Below are positions 55,472 through 64,000 of a DNA stretch of 64,000 bases, piece by piece. The stretch is from contig NC_007912.1 in assembly GCF_000013665.1 (NCBI RefSeq), forward strand, positions 1,343,501-1,407,500, read 5' to 3'. Both the position numbers and the translations under genes were made by a program. Below the pieces are notes generated by a model. It made no database searches, was not told the DNA's origin, and saw only the letters and a program-made list of their open reading frames with translations. This DNA comes from Saccharophagus degradans 2-40. Lineage in GTDB: Bacteria > Pseudomonadota > Gammaproteobacteria > Pseudomonadales > Cellvibrionaceae. The stretch's first letter is position 1. Each line of letters opens with the position of its first letter.

Positions 55472-58400
55472 ATGGTTTATCGACAAGATAAAACAGAAGA
55501 AAACTTGCTTCATCGCGGCTTATTCAAGCGCACCGCGCTAGCGGCTTGTGTGATGGCTTTGTCTTCTTCACCTTCATTTGCTCAGGAAGAGGGTGCAGAC
55601 TTAGAGGAAGTTATTGTTACAGGCACACGTGCAAACTTGCAGAATGCGCAAGACATAAAGCGTGAAGCGGATACATTTGTGGATGCGATTTCTGCAAAAG
55701 ATATCGGTTCGTTGCCTGATCGAAGTGTATTGGAAGCTATTCAGCGTTTGCCTGGTGTATCGGTAGAGCGCTTCGCTGGGCCTGATGACCCTGATCACTT
55801 TAGTGTGGAAGGTTCTGGTGCTGTTATTCGTGGTATGACTCAAACCCGTTCAGAATTTAATGGTCGCGACTCATTCACTGCGAACTCTGGTCGAGGCCTT
55901 TCTTTCCAAGACGTTTCTCCAGAGTTGATGGGGGGCGTTGATGTATATAAAAACCAAACTGCAGACATGATAGAAGGCGGTATTGGTGGAACAATTAGCT
56001 TAAAGACACGTAAGCCATTTGATGCAGAGGGTAGAGTTCTTTCGTTTAGTGGCGATATGTCTCGTGGCGATATGGCGAAAGAGTGGACGCCTACCGTTTC
56101 CGGTTTATTCAGTGACCGCTGGGATACAAGTATTGGTGAGTTTGGTTTACTTCTAAATGCTGCCGATTCAAGTTTACGTGGTCGCTCTCATGGTATTCAG
56201 TCTGATGCATATGTGCAATATAGCGCTGCAGATATTCGCGGGGCTGAAGAGTTTGTTGATGGTGACGGAATTGTTTGGATGCCAAACGGTTCAAACTTGC
56301 TAGACAAAGATGATGACCGTCACCGTTCCGGTTTTGCTGCAACAGTACAGTGGGAAAATCCCGATGATACGCTGCTTGCTACTTTTGAATACATTCGATC
56401 AGAAGCGACTTTGGCTTGGACTGAGCGGGCTCTGAAGTATCAGGGCGGTTATTATGATGAAGACGCACAGACAGATATTCGTCGTACGCGTCCTGCGGAT
56501 GCCTTCATCAATAACAACATCCATGGTGTAAACGAAGATACCGAATTCCAATTTTCTAATGACGGTGTTTTTGAAGCGGGCTTCCTAACCGATACTGATG
56601 GTTGGCGAGTTGCTGATGATAATATCGATCATGTTGCACGTGCATCATGGTCTGATAATGGTCAAGATCAATTCGGCCATAAATTCCAAACTGACACTCG
56701 TGTTAAAAAAACCAATACCTTAGTGGAAGACTTCTCTATTAATTTGAAATGGTCTCCAACAGAGCAAATCGATGTTGAGTGGGATGCTCAATACATTCAG
56801 GCTGAAAGCCGCGATGATGATGTTGTTGTAATGCTTGGTATTTATGCTTTGCAAGATTACGACACGCGTGGTGATACTCCAACGCTAAATATTTACGAGC
56901 CTTGGGGTGGTGTTCGTGATGCTGCTCGTGCATCTGGTGATGACCGTTTTGAAACCTATCCCACAGCAGCCTTTACTGACTATCCAGGGTTTAGTGGCGA
57001 TCCAGATGGGGATGCTAACTATTTCCAAGACTCCAATAACTATTGGTGGCGTTCTGCGATGGATCACTATGAGCGCTCTGAAGGTGATTCGTTTGCAACT
57101 CGTTTAGACGGTACTTACCACTTTGAAGATGTTCCATTCGTGCGCTCCGTTAAGGCTGGCGTTCGCTACGCTAAGCGAGAGCAGTTGGTGCGTGCGACTG
57201 GTTGGAACTGGGGTAGCTTAGGCCCCGAGTTTTCAGGCGGCAATCGTGCACATTGGCTTGCCGAAACTCCTGGTCAGCAGGATGACTGGGAGCTGGTGGA
57301 TTGGAGTGATTTCCACGGTGGTGGTGTGGCGAATATCCCTGGTGGGCAGTTAGCTCACGCTTCTGAGGATTTCGTTAAGAGTTTGGTTGCTGGTCGCGGC
57401 GGTAGTGCAGAATTAAGTGATGCTGGTAATTGGCAACCTTATCAAGATCGTTCAAATGTTGATGATGAATACGGTCTGTTTTCTCCCGGTGAAATTTATA
57501 AAACAACTGAAACTAACAATGCGGCATACGTAAGAGTTGATTTTGGCTCTGATGACTTTGCAATGCGTTTCAGTGGTAACGTGGGGTTGCGTTACGTGTC
57601 TCTAGATCGCGAGGCCCAAGGCTCCATTCAATTCCCAGATTTAGTACCCGACCATGCAGTTCCTTCTGATTGGTCTATGCCTTTAGATCGTGACGCAGTA
57701 GTTGCTTTTGTTGATACAGAGGTTGCGGCAACAGGCGTGATGGATAACATTCCAGACCCTGGTAATGACCCAGATTCAGCTGAGTGGCAAGAGTATGAGG
57801 ACCGTGTAGTAGCGATTGATCAAGAGTACGCTGCTGTTTTATCTGCGAACGAATGGATTGGTGATGCTCGAAATTGGTTGACTCAAGAAGAGCGCAATTT
57901 TGGTAACGATCAGGAAGTGCTATCTGTTCAAGAAGCCAGCTTTGATATGTTACTTCCTAGTTTGAACCTTAAAGTTGAAGTAACTGACGATCTCGTAGCT
58001 CGATTTGCAGTGTCAAAGGCCGTTGCGTTGCCTGATATGGAGCAAGTTAAAAATCAAGCTGCTCTGGGTAACTTGGAGGTTCAGGAAAGCAGATACGAAG
58101 TACCTAATCCCGATCCAGATGCTGCGCCAGAGCCTACCCCTATTCGAACAGCAGACCTTCGTTTGCTAACCGAGGCGTACGTGCCTGGGTGGACAGGAGA
58201 TGGTGGTAACCCACAATTGAAACCAATGGAAAGTGTTCAATGGGATTTATCGTTGGAATGGTATTTCAGCGATGTAGGCTCTTTGACAACAAGTCTATTC
58301 CATAAAGATTTGGAAAACTTCTTTATCTCTGGGGCATTTCCTAAGTCTTATACCAATCCATCGGGTGTGTCGCAGGTTGCTGACGTAACTCATACTATTA

Positions 58401-58948
58401 ACTCGGGTACGGGTAAAATGGATGGTGTAGAAATAGCTTATCAGCAATTCTACGATATGCTACCAGAGCCATTTGATGGATTCGGTATACAAGCTACTTA
58501 TACTTACATTGAGGCAAGTGGGATTCCTAATAATCAGCTTTCGCCAGATGAGGATGGGTTCACCGATACGGTGAATGACACAGGTGCTCGGGTTGCTCTC
58601 GAGGATGTGCCTTTGCAAGGGCAGTCTAAGCACACCGCTAACTTCGTGTTAATGTATGAGAAGTATGATTGGAATGCTCGTTTAGCGTATAACTGGCGTT
58701 CTAAGTATTTGCTCACCACCCGCGATGTGATCAGTAAGTACCCATTATGGTATGACGATCATGGCCAACTTGATGGTTCTGTCTTTTACGACGTGAATGA
58801 TAACGTAACCGTGGGAGTTCAGTTGAATAACATCACTAACTCTCAGTCTGAGACGATCATGATTCTTGACGGCAAAGGAACTGAGGCGGGGCGCTCATGG
58901 TTTGTGCAGGACCGCAGAGCCTCCTTGGTGGTACGAGCTAATTTCTAA
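55472..58948 (+). CDS. Large TonB-dependent receptor (Caulobacter-type, halogenase-linked)
   Basis: 1158 residues. Signal peptide ends SFAQ; the plug begins LEEVIVTGTRANLQNAQDIKREADTFVDAISAKDIGSLPD, the TonB-box-plus-plug pattern of the TIGR01782-type receptors common in Xanthomonas, Caulobacter and Cellvibrionaceae. Plug signatures LQRLPGVSVER-like and VIRGMTQTRSEFNGRD follow. The rest is a beta barrel ending in VVRANF with a terminal Phe. Such receptors bring in plant or algal oligosaccharides across the outer membrane. The next genes encode halogenase-type flavoproteins that commonly follow this receptor group. GGGGAA precedes the start; a strong terminator closes it. Confidence 0.93.
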   Translation: MVYRQDKTEENLLHRGLFKRTALAACVMALSSSPSFAQEEGADLEEVIVTGTRANLQNAQDIKREADTFVDAISAKDIGSLPDRSVLEAIQRLPGVSVERFAGPDDPDHFSVEGSGAVIRGMTQTRSEFNGRDSFTANSGRGLSFQDVSPELMGGVDVYKNQTADMIEGGIGGTISLKTRKPFDAEGRVLSFSGDMSRGDMAKEWTPTVSGLFSDRWDTSIGEFGLLLNAADSSLRGRSHGIQSDAYVQYSAADIRGAEEFVDGDGIVWMPNGSNLLDKDDDRHRSGFAATVQWENPDDTLLATFEYIRSEATLAWTERALKYQGGYYDEDAQTDIRRTRPADAFINNNIHGVNEDTEFQFSNDGVFEAGFLTDTDGWRVADDNIDHVARASWSDNGQDQFGHKFQTDTRVKKTNTLVEDFSINLKWSPTEQIDVEWDAQYIQAESRDDDVVVMLGIYALQDYDTRGDTPTLNIYEPWGGVRDAARASGDDRFETYPTAAFTDYPGFSGDPDGDANYFQDSNNYWWRSAMDHYERSEGDSFATRLDGTYHFEDVPFVRSVKAGVRYAKREQLVRATGWNWGSLGPEFSGGNRAHWLAETPGQQDDWELVDWSDFHGGGVANIPGGQLAHASEDFVKSLVAGRGGSAELSDAGNWQPYQDRSNVDDEYGLFSPGEIYKTTETNNAAYVRVDFGSDDFAMRFSGNVGLRYVSLDREAQGSIQFPDLVPDHAVPSDWSMPLDRDAVVAFVDTEVAATGVMDNIPDPGNDPDSAEWQEYEDRVVAIDQEYAAVLSANEWIGDARNWLTQEERNFGNDQEVLSVQEASFDMLLPSLNLKVEVTDDLVARFAVSKAVALPDMEQVKNQAALGNLEVQESRYEVPNPDPDAAPEPTPIRTADLRLLTEAYVPGWTGDGGNPQLKPMESVQWDLSLEWYFSDVGSLTTSLFHKDLENFFISGAFPKSYTNPSGVSQVADVTHTINSGTGKMDGVEIAYQQFYDMLPEPFDGFGIQATYTYIEASGIPNNQLSPDEDGFTDTVNDTGARVALEDVPLQGQSKHTANFVLMYEKYDWNARLAYNWRSKYLLTTRDVISKYPLWYDDHGQLDGSVFYDVNDNVTVGVQLNNITNSQSETIMILDGKGTEAGRSWFVQDRRASLVVRANF

Positions 58949-58973
58949 GAAAATAGCTCTACAAAGCTAAGTA

Positions 58974-59008
58974 ATGCGCATAGTGAAAGCTGTGCGCATT
59001 TTTTTTGT
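58974..59008 (+). terminator. Terminator after the TonB receptor
   Basis: ATGCGCATAG-TGAAAG-CTGTGCGCAT stem (one G-U) followed by eight T. It may attenuate rather than fully separate the receptor from the halogenase genes. Confidence 0.88.
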
Positions 59009-59164
59009 GCTAAATATAGCAAAGCCGCTTTAATTTAATTGGCCAAAGTGGCATTGTTGGAATCATATTTGTGATTTGCAAAACACTGAGTTTATATATA
59101 CAGCGTTTTGCTCTATTTAGCGTTTGCACGCGTACCGAGTAGTGTTGTTATTAGGTAAAGCGCA

Positions 59165-60712
59165 ATGTATAAAATAAAAAAAATAATGATTGTGGGCGGT
59201 GGTACTTCCGGTTGGATGACGGCAGCCGCTCTGGCTAAGTTTCTAATTCCCCACGGTATTGATATCGAATTGATCGAGTCGAGCGCGATCAGCTCGGTTG
59301 GAGTAGGGGAGGCGACTATTCCGCATATTCGGGTGTTCAACGATATGTTAGGAATTGATGAAAATGAATTTATTCGAGAGACGGGGGCCACCTATAAGCT
59401 CGCGATACGGTTTGATGGCTGGGGAGAAAAGAATTCGTCTTATTTCCATCCGTTCGGTGTGAGTGGGTTCCCCATAAATGGTATCGACTTTCACCATTAT
59501 TGGCTTCGCTTGAAGCAAGAGGCTGAGGTTTCTGAATACGGTGCATACTCTTTTGCTGCGGTTGCAGCAAATTTAAAACGTTTCGGATACCCTGCCTCTA
59601 ATCCCAACTCACCCGCGCATGATTTTAGTTATGCCTTCCATATTGATGCGTCAAAGTATGCGTCTTTTCTTAAGTCTCGTGCGCTCGCTGCGGGTGTAAC
59701 CTATATCGATGGGAAAGTGACAGAGGTGACACGGGATAAAGAGGGTGCAATAAATGCTGTTCAGTTGGATTCTGGAGAGTTTTTTGTGGCAGACTTTTTT
59801 ATCGATTGCTCGGGTTTTCGCTCGTTACTGCTTGGTGAGTCTTTGGGGGTTGAGTTTGAGTCATGGGCGAAATGGTTGCCCTGTGATAGTGCTTATGCTG
59901 TTCCTTCTGAAGCCCTTTCTTCGCCTCCGTCATACACACTTTCTAGTGCTCAGTTATCTGGGTGGCAATGGCGAATACCGTTGCAGCACCGTACTGGGAA
60001 TGGTTTGGTGTTTTCCTCGTCGCATCAAACCAACGAAAGTGCACTAAGTACTTTACTCGGCAATGTAAGCGAGCCTATTACAGCGGATCCCAAGTTGCTT
60101 CGTTTTGAAGCGGGGAAGCGTAAACAAAGTTGGGAAAAAAATTGCGTGGCAATAGGTTTGTCAGCGGGATTTCTTGAGCCGCTGGAGTCGACGAGCTTGT
60201 ATCTTGTTCAAGTCGCTGTGCAGAAATTTTTGGAGTTATTTTCCTGTGAGGCGGCTATAGGTACGACAGAAATGAACGCGTTCAATTATTTGATCAATAT
60301 TGAGTACGAGCGGATTAGAGATTTTTTGGTGCTTCATTATTATGCTAATAATCGAAAAGATTCGGATTTTTGGGCGGATTGTCGAGAAGTGGCAATACCT
60401 AGTTCGTTAGAGGAGAAACTGGAAATTTTTAGGTGTGGAGCGGGTGTGGTGGAATACCGTCATGGGTTGTTTATGCCTGCTAGTTGGCTGGCGGTTTATT
60501 TGGGACAGGGGGTGGTGCCAGTAACTTATGATCCACGCTTGAAGAAGATGCCTCTGGGTAAAATGAAGGCTTTTTTGGCGCAAGTGGAATGGGATGTGCA
60601 GAGGGCTGTAGAAAGGTACGAGTCTCACTCGTTGTTTGTTTTGAGGGCTAACTCGAAAGCGAGCGGAGCTTACCCTCCTGCATCTATGAGTTTGTATGGA
60701 GCCCCACGATGA
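59165..60712 (+). CDS. Flavin-dependent tryptophan-halogenase family protein (copy 1)
   Basis: 515 residues. The FAD-binding GGGTSG (GxGxxG, residues 11-16), GVGEATIP, the catalytic Lys78 in GATYKLAIRF (Lys79 of PrnA), the FAD-linked monooxygenase block GWQWRIPLQHRTGNG (WxWxIP) and EPLESTSL (Glu346 region of PrnA) are present, so the halogenation machinery looks complete. In PrnA these enzymes chlorinate tryptophan with FADH2, O2 and chloride. Members next to TonB receptors have unknown substrates; brominating activity on indoles is known for some. The next gene overlaps by 4 bp (ATGA). Confidence 0.92.
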   Translation: MYKIKKIMIVGGGTSGWMTAAALAKFLIPHGIDIELIESSAISSVGVGEATIPHIRVFNDMLGIDENEFIRETGATYKLAIRFDGWGEKNSSYFHPFGVSGFPINGIDFHHYWLRLKQEAEVSEYGAYSFAAVAANLKRFGYPASNPNSPAHDFSYAFHIDASKYASFLKSRALAAGVTYIDGKVTEVTRDKEGAINAVQLDSGEFFVADFFIDCSGFRSLLLGESLGVEFESWAKWLPCDSAYAVPSEALSSPPSYTLSSAQLSGWQWRIPLQHRTGNGLVFSSSHQTNESALSTLLGNVSEPITADPKLLRFEAGKRKQSWEKNCVAIGLSAGFLEPLESTSLYLVQVAVQKFLELFSCEAAIGTTEMNAFNYLINIEYERIRDFLVLHYYANNRKDSDFWADCREVAIPSSLEEKLEIFRCGAGVVEYRHGLFMPASWLAVYLGQGVVPVTYDPRLKKMPLGKMKAFLAQVEWDVQRAVERYESHSLFVLRANSKASGAYPPASMSLYGAPR

Positions 60713-62112
60713 ATCGTCCGCTATCTACGATAATAGTATATGGCGGGGGGTACTTGTCTGCGGCTGTGGCGCTAGCGCTAGGAGCTGGCCTAAGAAGCCA
60801 AGGAGTTCAGATCGGTGTACTTCATTCCGATGTAGAGGGCTCTAGAGATATCAGGCTTTTCGGTGCTGAGCTAGAGTCTTTTTGTCATTTGGCGAGTATT
60901 GACTTTATTGAGCTGGTAACGGAATCGGGCGGTGACCTGGTGCTGGGGTATCAGCATCATGATCGTTCCGGAAGTCGCATCGTCCCCTTTGGTGGTTATG
61001 GTTTACAGCCATATAGCTGGAGTTTGGAGCAAGGGGTTCTGGCCAGTGGTAGGCTAAGGTCTACTTGTGACTTATCTGAATTCAGTTTGTCTGCAGAAGC
61101 TATTAAGGCCAAGCGATTCGCATTGGCGGCGCCAGCGAGGCCCGACCTACAAGAAGCGCTAACGCCTGGTGCACTGTTAGATGTCTCTCTATTAAAGTTG
61201 TACTTACATAAGCTTTGTCGTGCTCGGGGAATAAAGTTAGTTGCGTGTGGTACCGGCGAGTTGGGTGTTGCTGTAAGTGAAGGGCGCGTGGTTTCGATCG
61301 AAAGTGAGGCGGGCAGACTTAACGCTGAGTTTTGGGTGGACGCTAGCGATGAGCAAGAGTTGCTCTCCATATTCTCGAAGGTGGAACTTCGTTCTTCTGT
61401 GAGAGAGTGCGTTATTGAGGAGCTAACAGCTTCGCATGATAAGCACTCAATGCCCCAAGTGGAGTTCACTTATATTAACGGGGTGGCCGGGACGCGATTT
61501 TCTGGCGGGCGTCTGACTGGTGACCAGCGGAGCTACACTGTTCGCGAAAAGCTAGAGGAGGAGGTCGGCCTATGTTTTGCCTCGGTGCAGCCCTGGGTTG
61601 GGAACTGTTTGTCGGTCTCGTATATGGGGTGTTTGGTCGGGCAGCCCCTGTTGAGCCCGCTTCATCTTGCGATGCTTGCTGTGACTTCTTGGTTGGATAA
61701 ATGCCCTAGTTTTGACAATATGATAACTATGTCTAAATGGCATAACCTTGCTTGGGGGGCGGTAGTAAAGGAAGTGCTAGCGTTTTCCTGGTTGTCGTTG
61801 GGGGTGGATTTGAAAAAGGTGTGCGAGCAAGCCGAGAGCTTGGGCGGGCTCTATCGTGATACGGCGCTTTGGGTGCAGCTGCTTGTGGCTACTTACGGCA
61901 GAGTGGGGAAGGTACTGCCATTGGAGAGTGATGCAGTTTCCGAGTCTCACTGGCTGTGGGTGTTAGATAAAGAGTGTGGGATAGTAGAGAGAAGCAGTGT
62001 TTTGGTTGATGGTCACACGCGGTCATCTGCGGAAAAAGCGCGTGTTCAGATTTCAGAAATGGTGAAAACCATGCCTTCATATAGCGAGTTTACAAAAAAA
62101 CTATTTGGTTAG
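60709..62112 (+). CDS. Degenerate tryptophan-halogenase-like protein (probable non-catalytic paralogue)
   Basis: 467 residues. The N-terminus TIIVYGGGYLSAAVALALGAGL keeps a nucleotide-fold look but not the strict GxGxxG. The rest aligns only loosely with its two neighbours (VDASDEQELL against VDCSGFRGLL of the flanking copies). The catalytic Lys segment, WxWxIP and the PLEST block are all absent; PLLSPLHLAM stands where PLEST would be. It is intact as an open frame and tightly spaced (4-bp overlap upstream, 5 bases to the next gene), so it is probably translated and kept. A partner or chaperone role is a guess. Confidence 0.72.
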   Translation: MNRPLSTIIVYGGGYLSAAVALALGAGLRSQGVQIGVLHSDVEGSRDIRLFGAELESFCHLASIDFIELVTESGGDLVLGYQHHDRSGSRIVPFGGYGLQPYSWSLEQGVLASGRLRSTCDLSEFSLSAEAIKAKRFALAAPARPDLQEALTPGALLDVSLLKLYLHKLCRARGIKLVACGTGELGVAVSEGRVVSIESEAGRLNAEFWVDASDEQELLSIFSKVELRSSVRECVIEELTASHDKHSMPQVEFTYINGVAGTRFSGGRLTGDQRSYTVREKLEEEVGLCFASVQPWVGNCLSVSYMGCLVGQPLLSPLHLAMLAVTSWLDKCPSFDNMITMSKWHNLAWGAVVKEVLAFSWLSLGVDLKKVCEQAESLGGLYRDTALWVQLLVATYGRVGKVLPLESDAVSESHWLWVLDKECGIVERSSVLVDGHTRSSAEKARVQISEMVKTMPSYSEFTKKLFG

Positions 62113-62117
62113 AAGTT

Positions 62118-63614
62118 ATGAATAATAATATTAAGAAAATTTTGATCGTTGGTGGAGGTACCGCCGGCTGGATGGCTGCCGCAGCAATGGGAAAACTGTT
62201 AAAAAGCCGCCTATGTGATATTGAGCTAATTGAGTCAGAAGAGATTGGCACTGTGGGGGTTGGTGAAGCAACTATCCCGCAATTGCAATTGTTTAATAAA
62301 TTATTGGAAATCGATGAGGATGAGTTTGTTCGTGAAACATCCGGTTCGTTTAAGTTGGGCATCCAGTTTGTTAACTGGGGTGAGATAGGGAGTTCTTATA
62401 TTCATGCATTTGGCGATGTCGGAAAAAATATGGAGGGAATTCCTTTTTACCATTATTGGTTGCGAGCTTTTAATTCTGGTTTGGCAACGCACATAGATGA
62501 TTACACTTTGTCATCCTTAGCGTGCCATCAGGAGCGTTTTATGCGCTCCGTCGATGCAGGTAATTCTCCGCTTTCAAATATCGCATATGCATATCATTTT
62601 GATGCTACTAAGTACGCAAAGTACTTAAGGAAATATGCAGAGTCTAAGGGGGTGGTGCGCACTGAAGGTAAGGTTGTTGAAACAGTATTACACGATGATG
62701 GTTTTATTAAAGGGGTGCGACTAGAGTCCGGTGAATTTAAGGAGGCAGACCTTTTTGTTGATTGTTCTGGTTTCAGGGGGCTTCTGATCGAGGAGGCCTT
62801 AAAAACGGGTTATGAGGATTGGTCGCATTGGTTGCCTTGTAATGCAGCGGTAGCGGTTGGATGTGAGTCTTCGGGCGATCCTTTGCCGTATACTCGGGCC
62901 ACGGCTCATTCTGCTGGATGGCAGTGGAGAATACCTCTTCAGCACCGAATCGGAAATGGGCACGTTTTTTGTGAAAAGTATATGGGTGAGGATGAGGCAA
63001 CTTCAATACTCTTGAATAATCTAGATGGTGCGCCAATTGGAACTCCGCGTACACTTAGATTTAAAACTGGACACAGGAAAAAGTTTTGGAATAAAAACTG
63101 TGTAACCTTGGGGTTGGCTAGTGGCTTTATGGAGCCTTTAGAGTCCACAAGTATTCATCTCGTTCAAACTGCACTTGCAAAGTTGTTTAGTTTTTTTCCG
63201 AATAAAAATTTCGATGAAGTAGATATTGATGAATACAATAGGCAGACTCAGTTTGAGTACGAGCGTATTAGGGATTTTTTAATTCTTCACTACTGTGCGA
63301 CAAATAGAAATGATTCTGAGTTTTGGAATTATTGTCGAACTATGGATCTTCCCGAAGCATTGGTTCAAAAAATGGATCAGTTTAAGTGTAATGGACGTAT
63401 TTTCCGCCATAATTATGAGCTATTTTCTGATTTAAGTTGGTTTGAAGTGATGTTGGGGCAGGGGATTATGCCGTCGGGGTATAGTCCTTTGGTTGATGTT
63501 TTTAGCGATGAAGAGCTAAAACGGAGAATGGATAGCATCAAAGGGGTTGTGCAGAGATCCGTTGAAAAAATGCCTAAGCATCAGGAGTTTATAAATTTGC
63601 ACTGTAAAGTTTAG
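62118..63614 (+). CDS. Flavin-dependent tryptophan-halogenase family protein (copy 2)
   Basis: 498 residues. All key blocks are kept: GGGTAGWMAAAAMGK, GVGEATIPQLQLF, Lys79 in GSFKLGIQF, GWQWRIPLQHRIGNGHVF and EPLESTSIHL. It is clearly a paralogue of the gene at 59165 in length and motif order but diverged across the sequence, so the two may act on different substrates. It is last in the operon; a 9-bp stem (GCTGCCGCT/AGCGGCAGC, 63626-63648) lies between it and galK. Confidence 0.92.
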   Translation: MNNNIKKILIVGGGTAGWMAAAAMGKLLKSRLCDIELIESEEIGTVGVGEATIPQLQLFNKLLEIDEDEFVRETSGSFKLGIQFVNWGEIGSSYIHAFGDVGKNMEGIPFYHYWLRAFNSGLATHIDDYTLSSLACHQERFMRSVDAGNSPLSNIAYAYHFDATKYAKYLRKYAESKGVVRTEGKVVETVLHDDGFIKGVRLESGEFKEADLFVDCSGFRGLLIEEALKTGYEDWSHWLPCNAAVAVGCESSGDPLPYTRATAHSAGWQWRIPLQHRIGNGHVFCEKYMGEDEATSILLNNLDGAPIGTPRTLRFKTGHRKKFWNKNCVTLGLASGFMEPLESTSIHLVQTALAKLFSFFPNKNFDEVDIDEYNRQTQFEYERIRDFLILHYCATNRNDSEFWNYCRTMDLPEALVQKMDQFKCNGRIFRHNYELFSDLSWFEVMLGQGIMPSGYSPLVDVFSDEELKRRMDSIKGVVQRSVEKMPKHQEFINLHCKV

Positions 63615-63625
63615 GTTTGGCAGGT

Positions 63626-63648
63626 GCTGCCGCTAGTGAAGCGGCAGC
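63626..63648. other. Stem-loop between convergent genes
   Basis: GCTGCCGCT-AGTGA-AGCGGCAGC, 9 bp, perfect. No T run on either side, so it is only a possible terminator. Confidence 0.45.
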
Positions 63649-63657
63649 GACTTAGCA

Positions 63658-64000
63658 TTAGGTGTTTAGGCTAGCTGCTCCCGCAGACGCTAAACAAATA
63701 TGGGTCTCTGCGTCTAAATTTGTCGCTTCTTTATATGGTTTAAGTATTGCGTTGGAGATTGCTTCTGCTTTTACTTTGGGCACCAAAGCCACCACACACC
63801 CACCAAACCCTCCGCCGGTCATCCTCACACCGCCGTCGTTATCCAAGTGCTCGCCAACTAAGTCAACAAGTAAGTCTATTTGCGAGGTGGTTACCTCAAA
63901 GTCATCGCGCATGGATATATGTGATTCGGCCATTAGTTTATTTAACAATGTGTAGTTCTTGTTGGCTAGCGCTTCCGCTGCGTCAATGGTGCGTTGATTT
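63658..64000 (-). CDS. galK: Galactokinase, C-terminal part (5' end outside window)
   Basis: The frame is open to the window end. The visible 113 residues include MRDDFEVTTSQIDLLVDL and GGVRMTGGGFGGCVVALVP, the GHMP-kinase C-terminal motif of GalK. It phosphorylates galactose at C1 for the Leloir route. The N-terminal signature and catalytic residues lie beyond the edge. Confidence 0.93.
   Translation of the reverse strand, partial: NQRTIDAAEALANKNYTLLNKLMAESHISMRDDFEVTTSQIDLLVDLVGEHLDNDGGVRMTGGGFGGCVVALVPKVKAEAISNAILKPYKEATNLDAETHICLASAGAASLNT

Overview
The window looks like chromosome from a marine, polysaccharide-degrading gammaproteobacterium of the Saccharophagus/Teredinibacter/Cellvibrio kind. 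The signs are a secreted multimodular pectate lyase with long polyserine linkers, a very large TonB-dependent receptor followed by flavin-dependent tryptophan-halogenase-type genes, a mannonate dehydratase, and gammaproteobacterial gene orders (rnr-rlmB...rpsF-rpsR-rplI-dnaB; serB next to fimX; epmB divergent from efp-epmA). The genus is inferred from this style and was not tested by a database search.

Layout. 1-4330: the tail of what is probably an extracellular contractile injection system (eCIS) locus or a relative: an AAA+ ATPase cut by the window edge, overlapped by a giant DUF4157 protein with a charged octapeptide repeat, an HELTH motif and an HNH-nuclease-like C-terminus. 5110-7212: CBM2-CBM35-PL10 pectate lyase. 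7484-8428: orphan periplasmic protein. 8650-9298: tRNA-Leu(CAG) on the minus strand, followed by four tandem copies of a 130-132 bp unit, each carrying the last 12 nt of the tRNA plus its terminator. 9557-18491: RNA processing, ribosomal protein, replication and pantothenate genes. 18531-29442: diguanylate cyclase, mannonate dehydratase, lipase, stress protein, acs, slyD, ppnN and small membrane/lipoprotein genes. 29572-41241: OlsF-like acyltransferase, AhpA-like protein, serB, a three-gene pilin/GspF-like cassette, fimX, an unknown protein and epmB. 41433-50598: efp, epmA, cysE, SRAP protein, anmK, M23 peptidase, tyrS and a histidine-kinase-like protein that lacks its phospho-accepting His. 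50929-54550: Na+/solute symporter, glycosyltransferase and GntR/FadR regulator. 55472-63614: TonB receptor, halogenase, degenerate halogenase paralogue, halogenase. The right edge holds the 3' end of galK.

Themes. Carbohydrate acquisition is represented by Pel10, the TonB receptor/halogenase operon, the SSS transporter with its nearby GntR regulator, ManD and GalK. c-di-GMP and surface motility are represented by the GGDEF protein, FimX, its neighbour and the pilin cassette. The EF-P modification system (epmB, efp, epmA) is complete except for epmC. Peptidoglycan recycling and turnover is represented by anmK and the M23 peptidase. The best candidates for new biology are the tRNA-derived tandem array, the DUF4157/HNH protein at the left edge, the pilin/GspF cassette beside fimX, and the halogenase trio with a non-catalytic-looking middle member.
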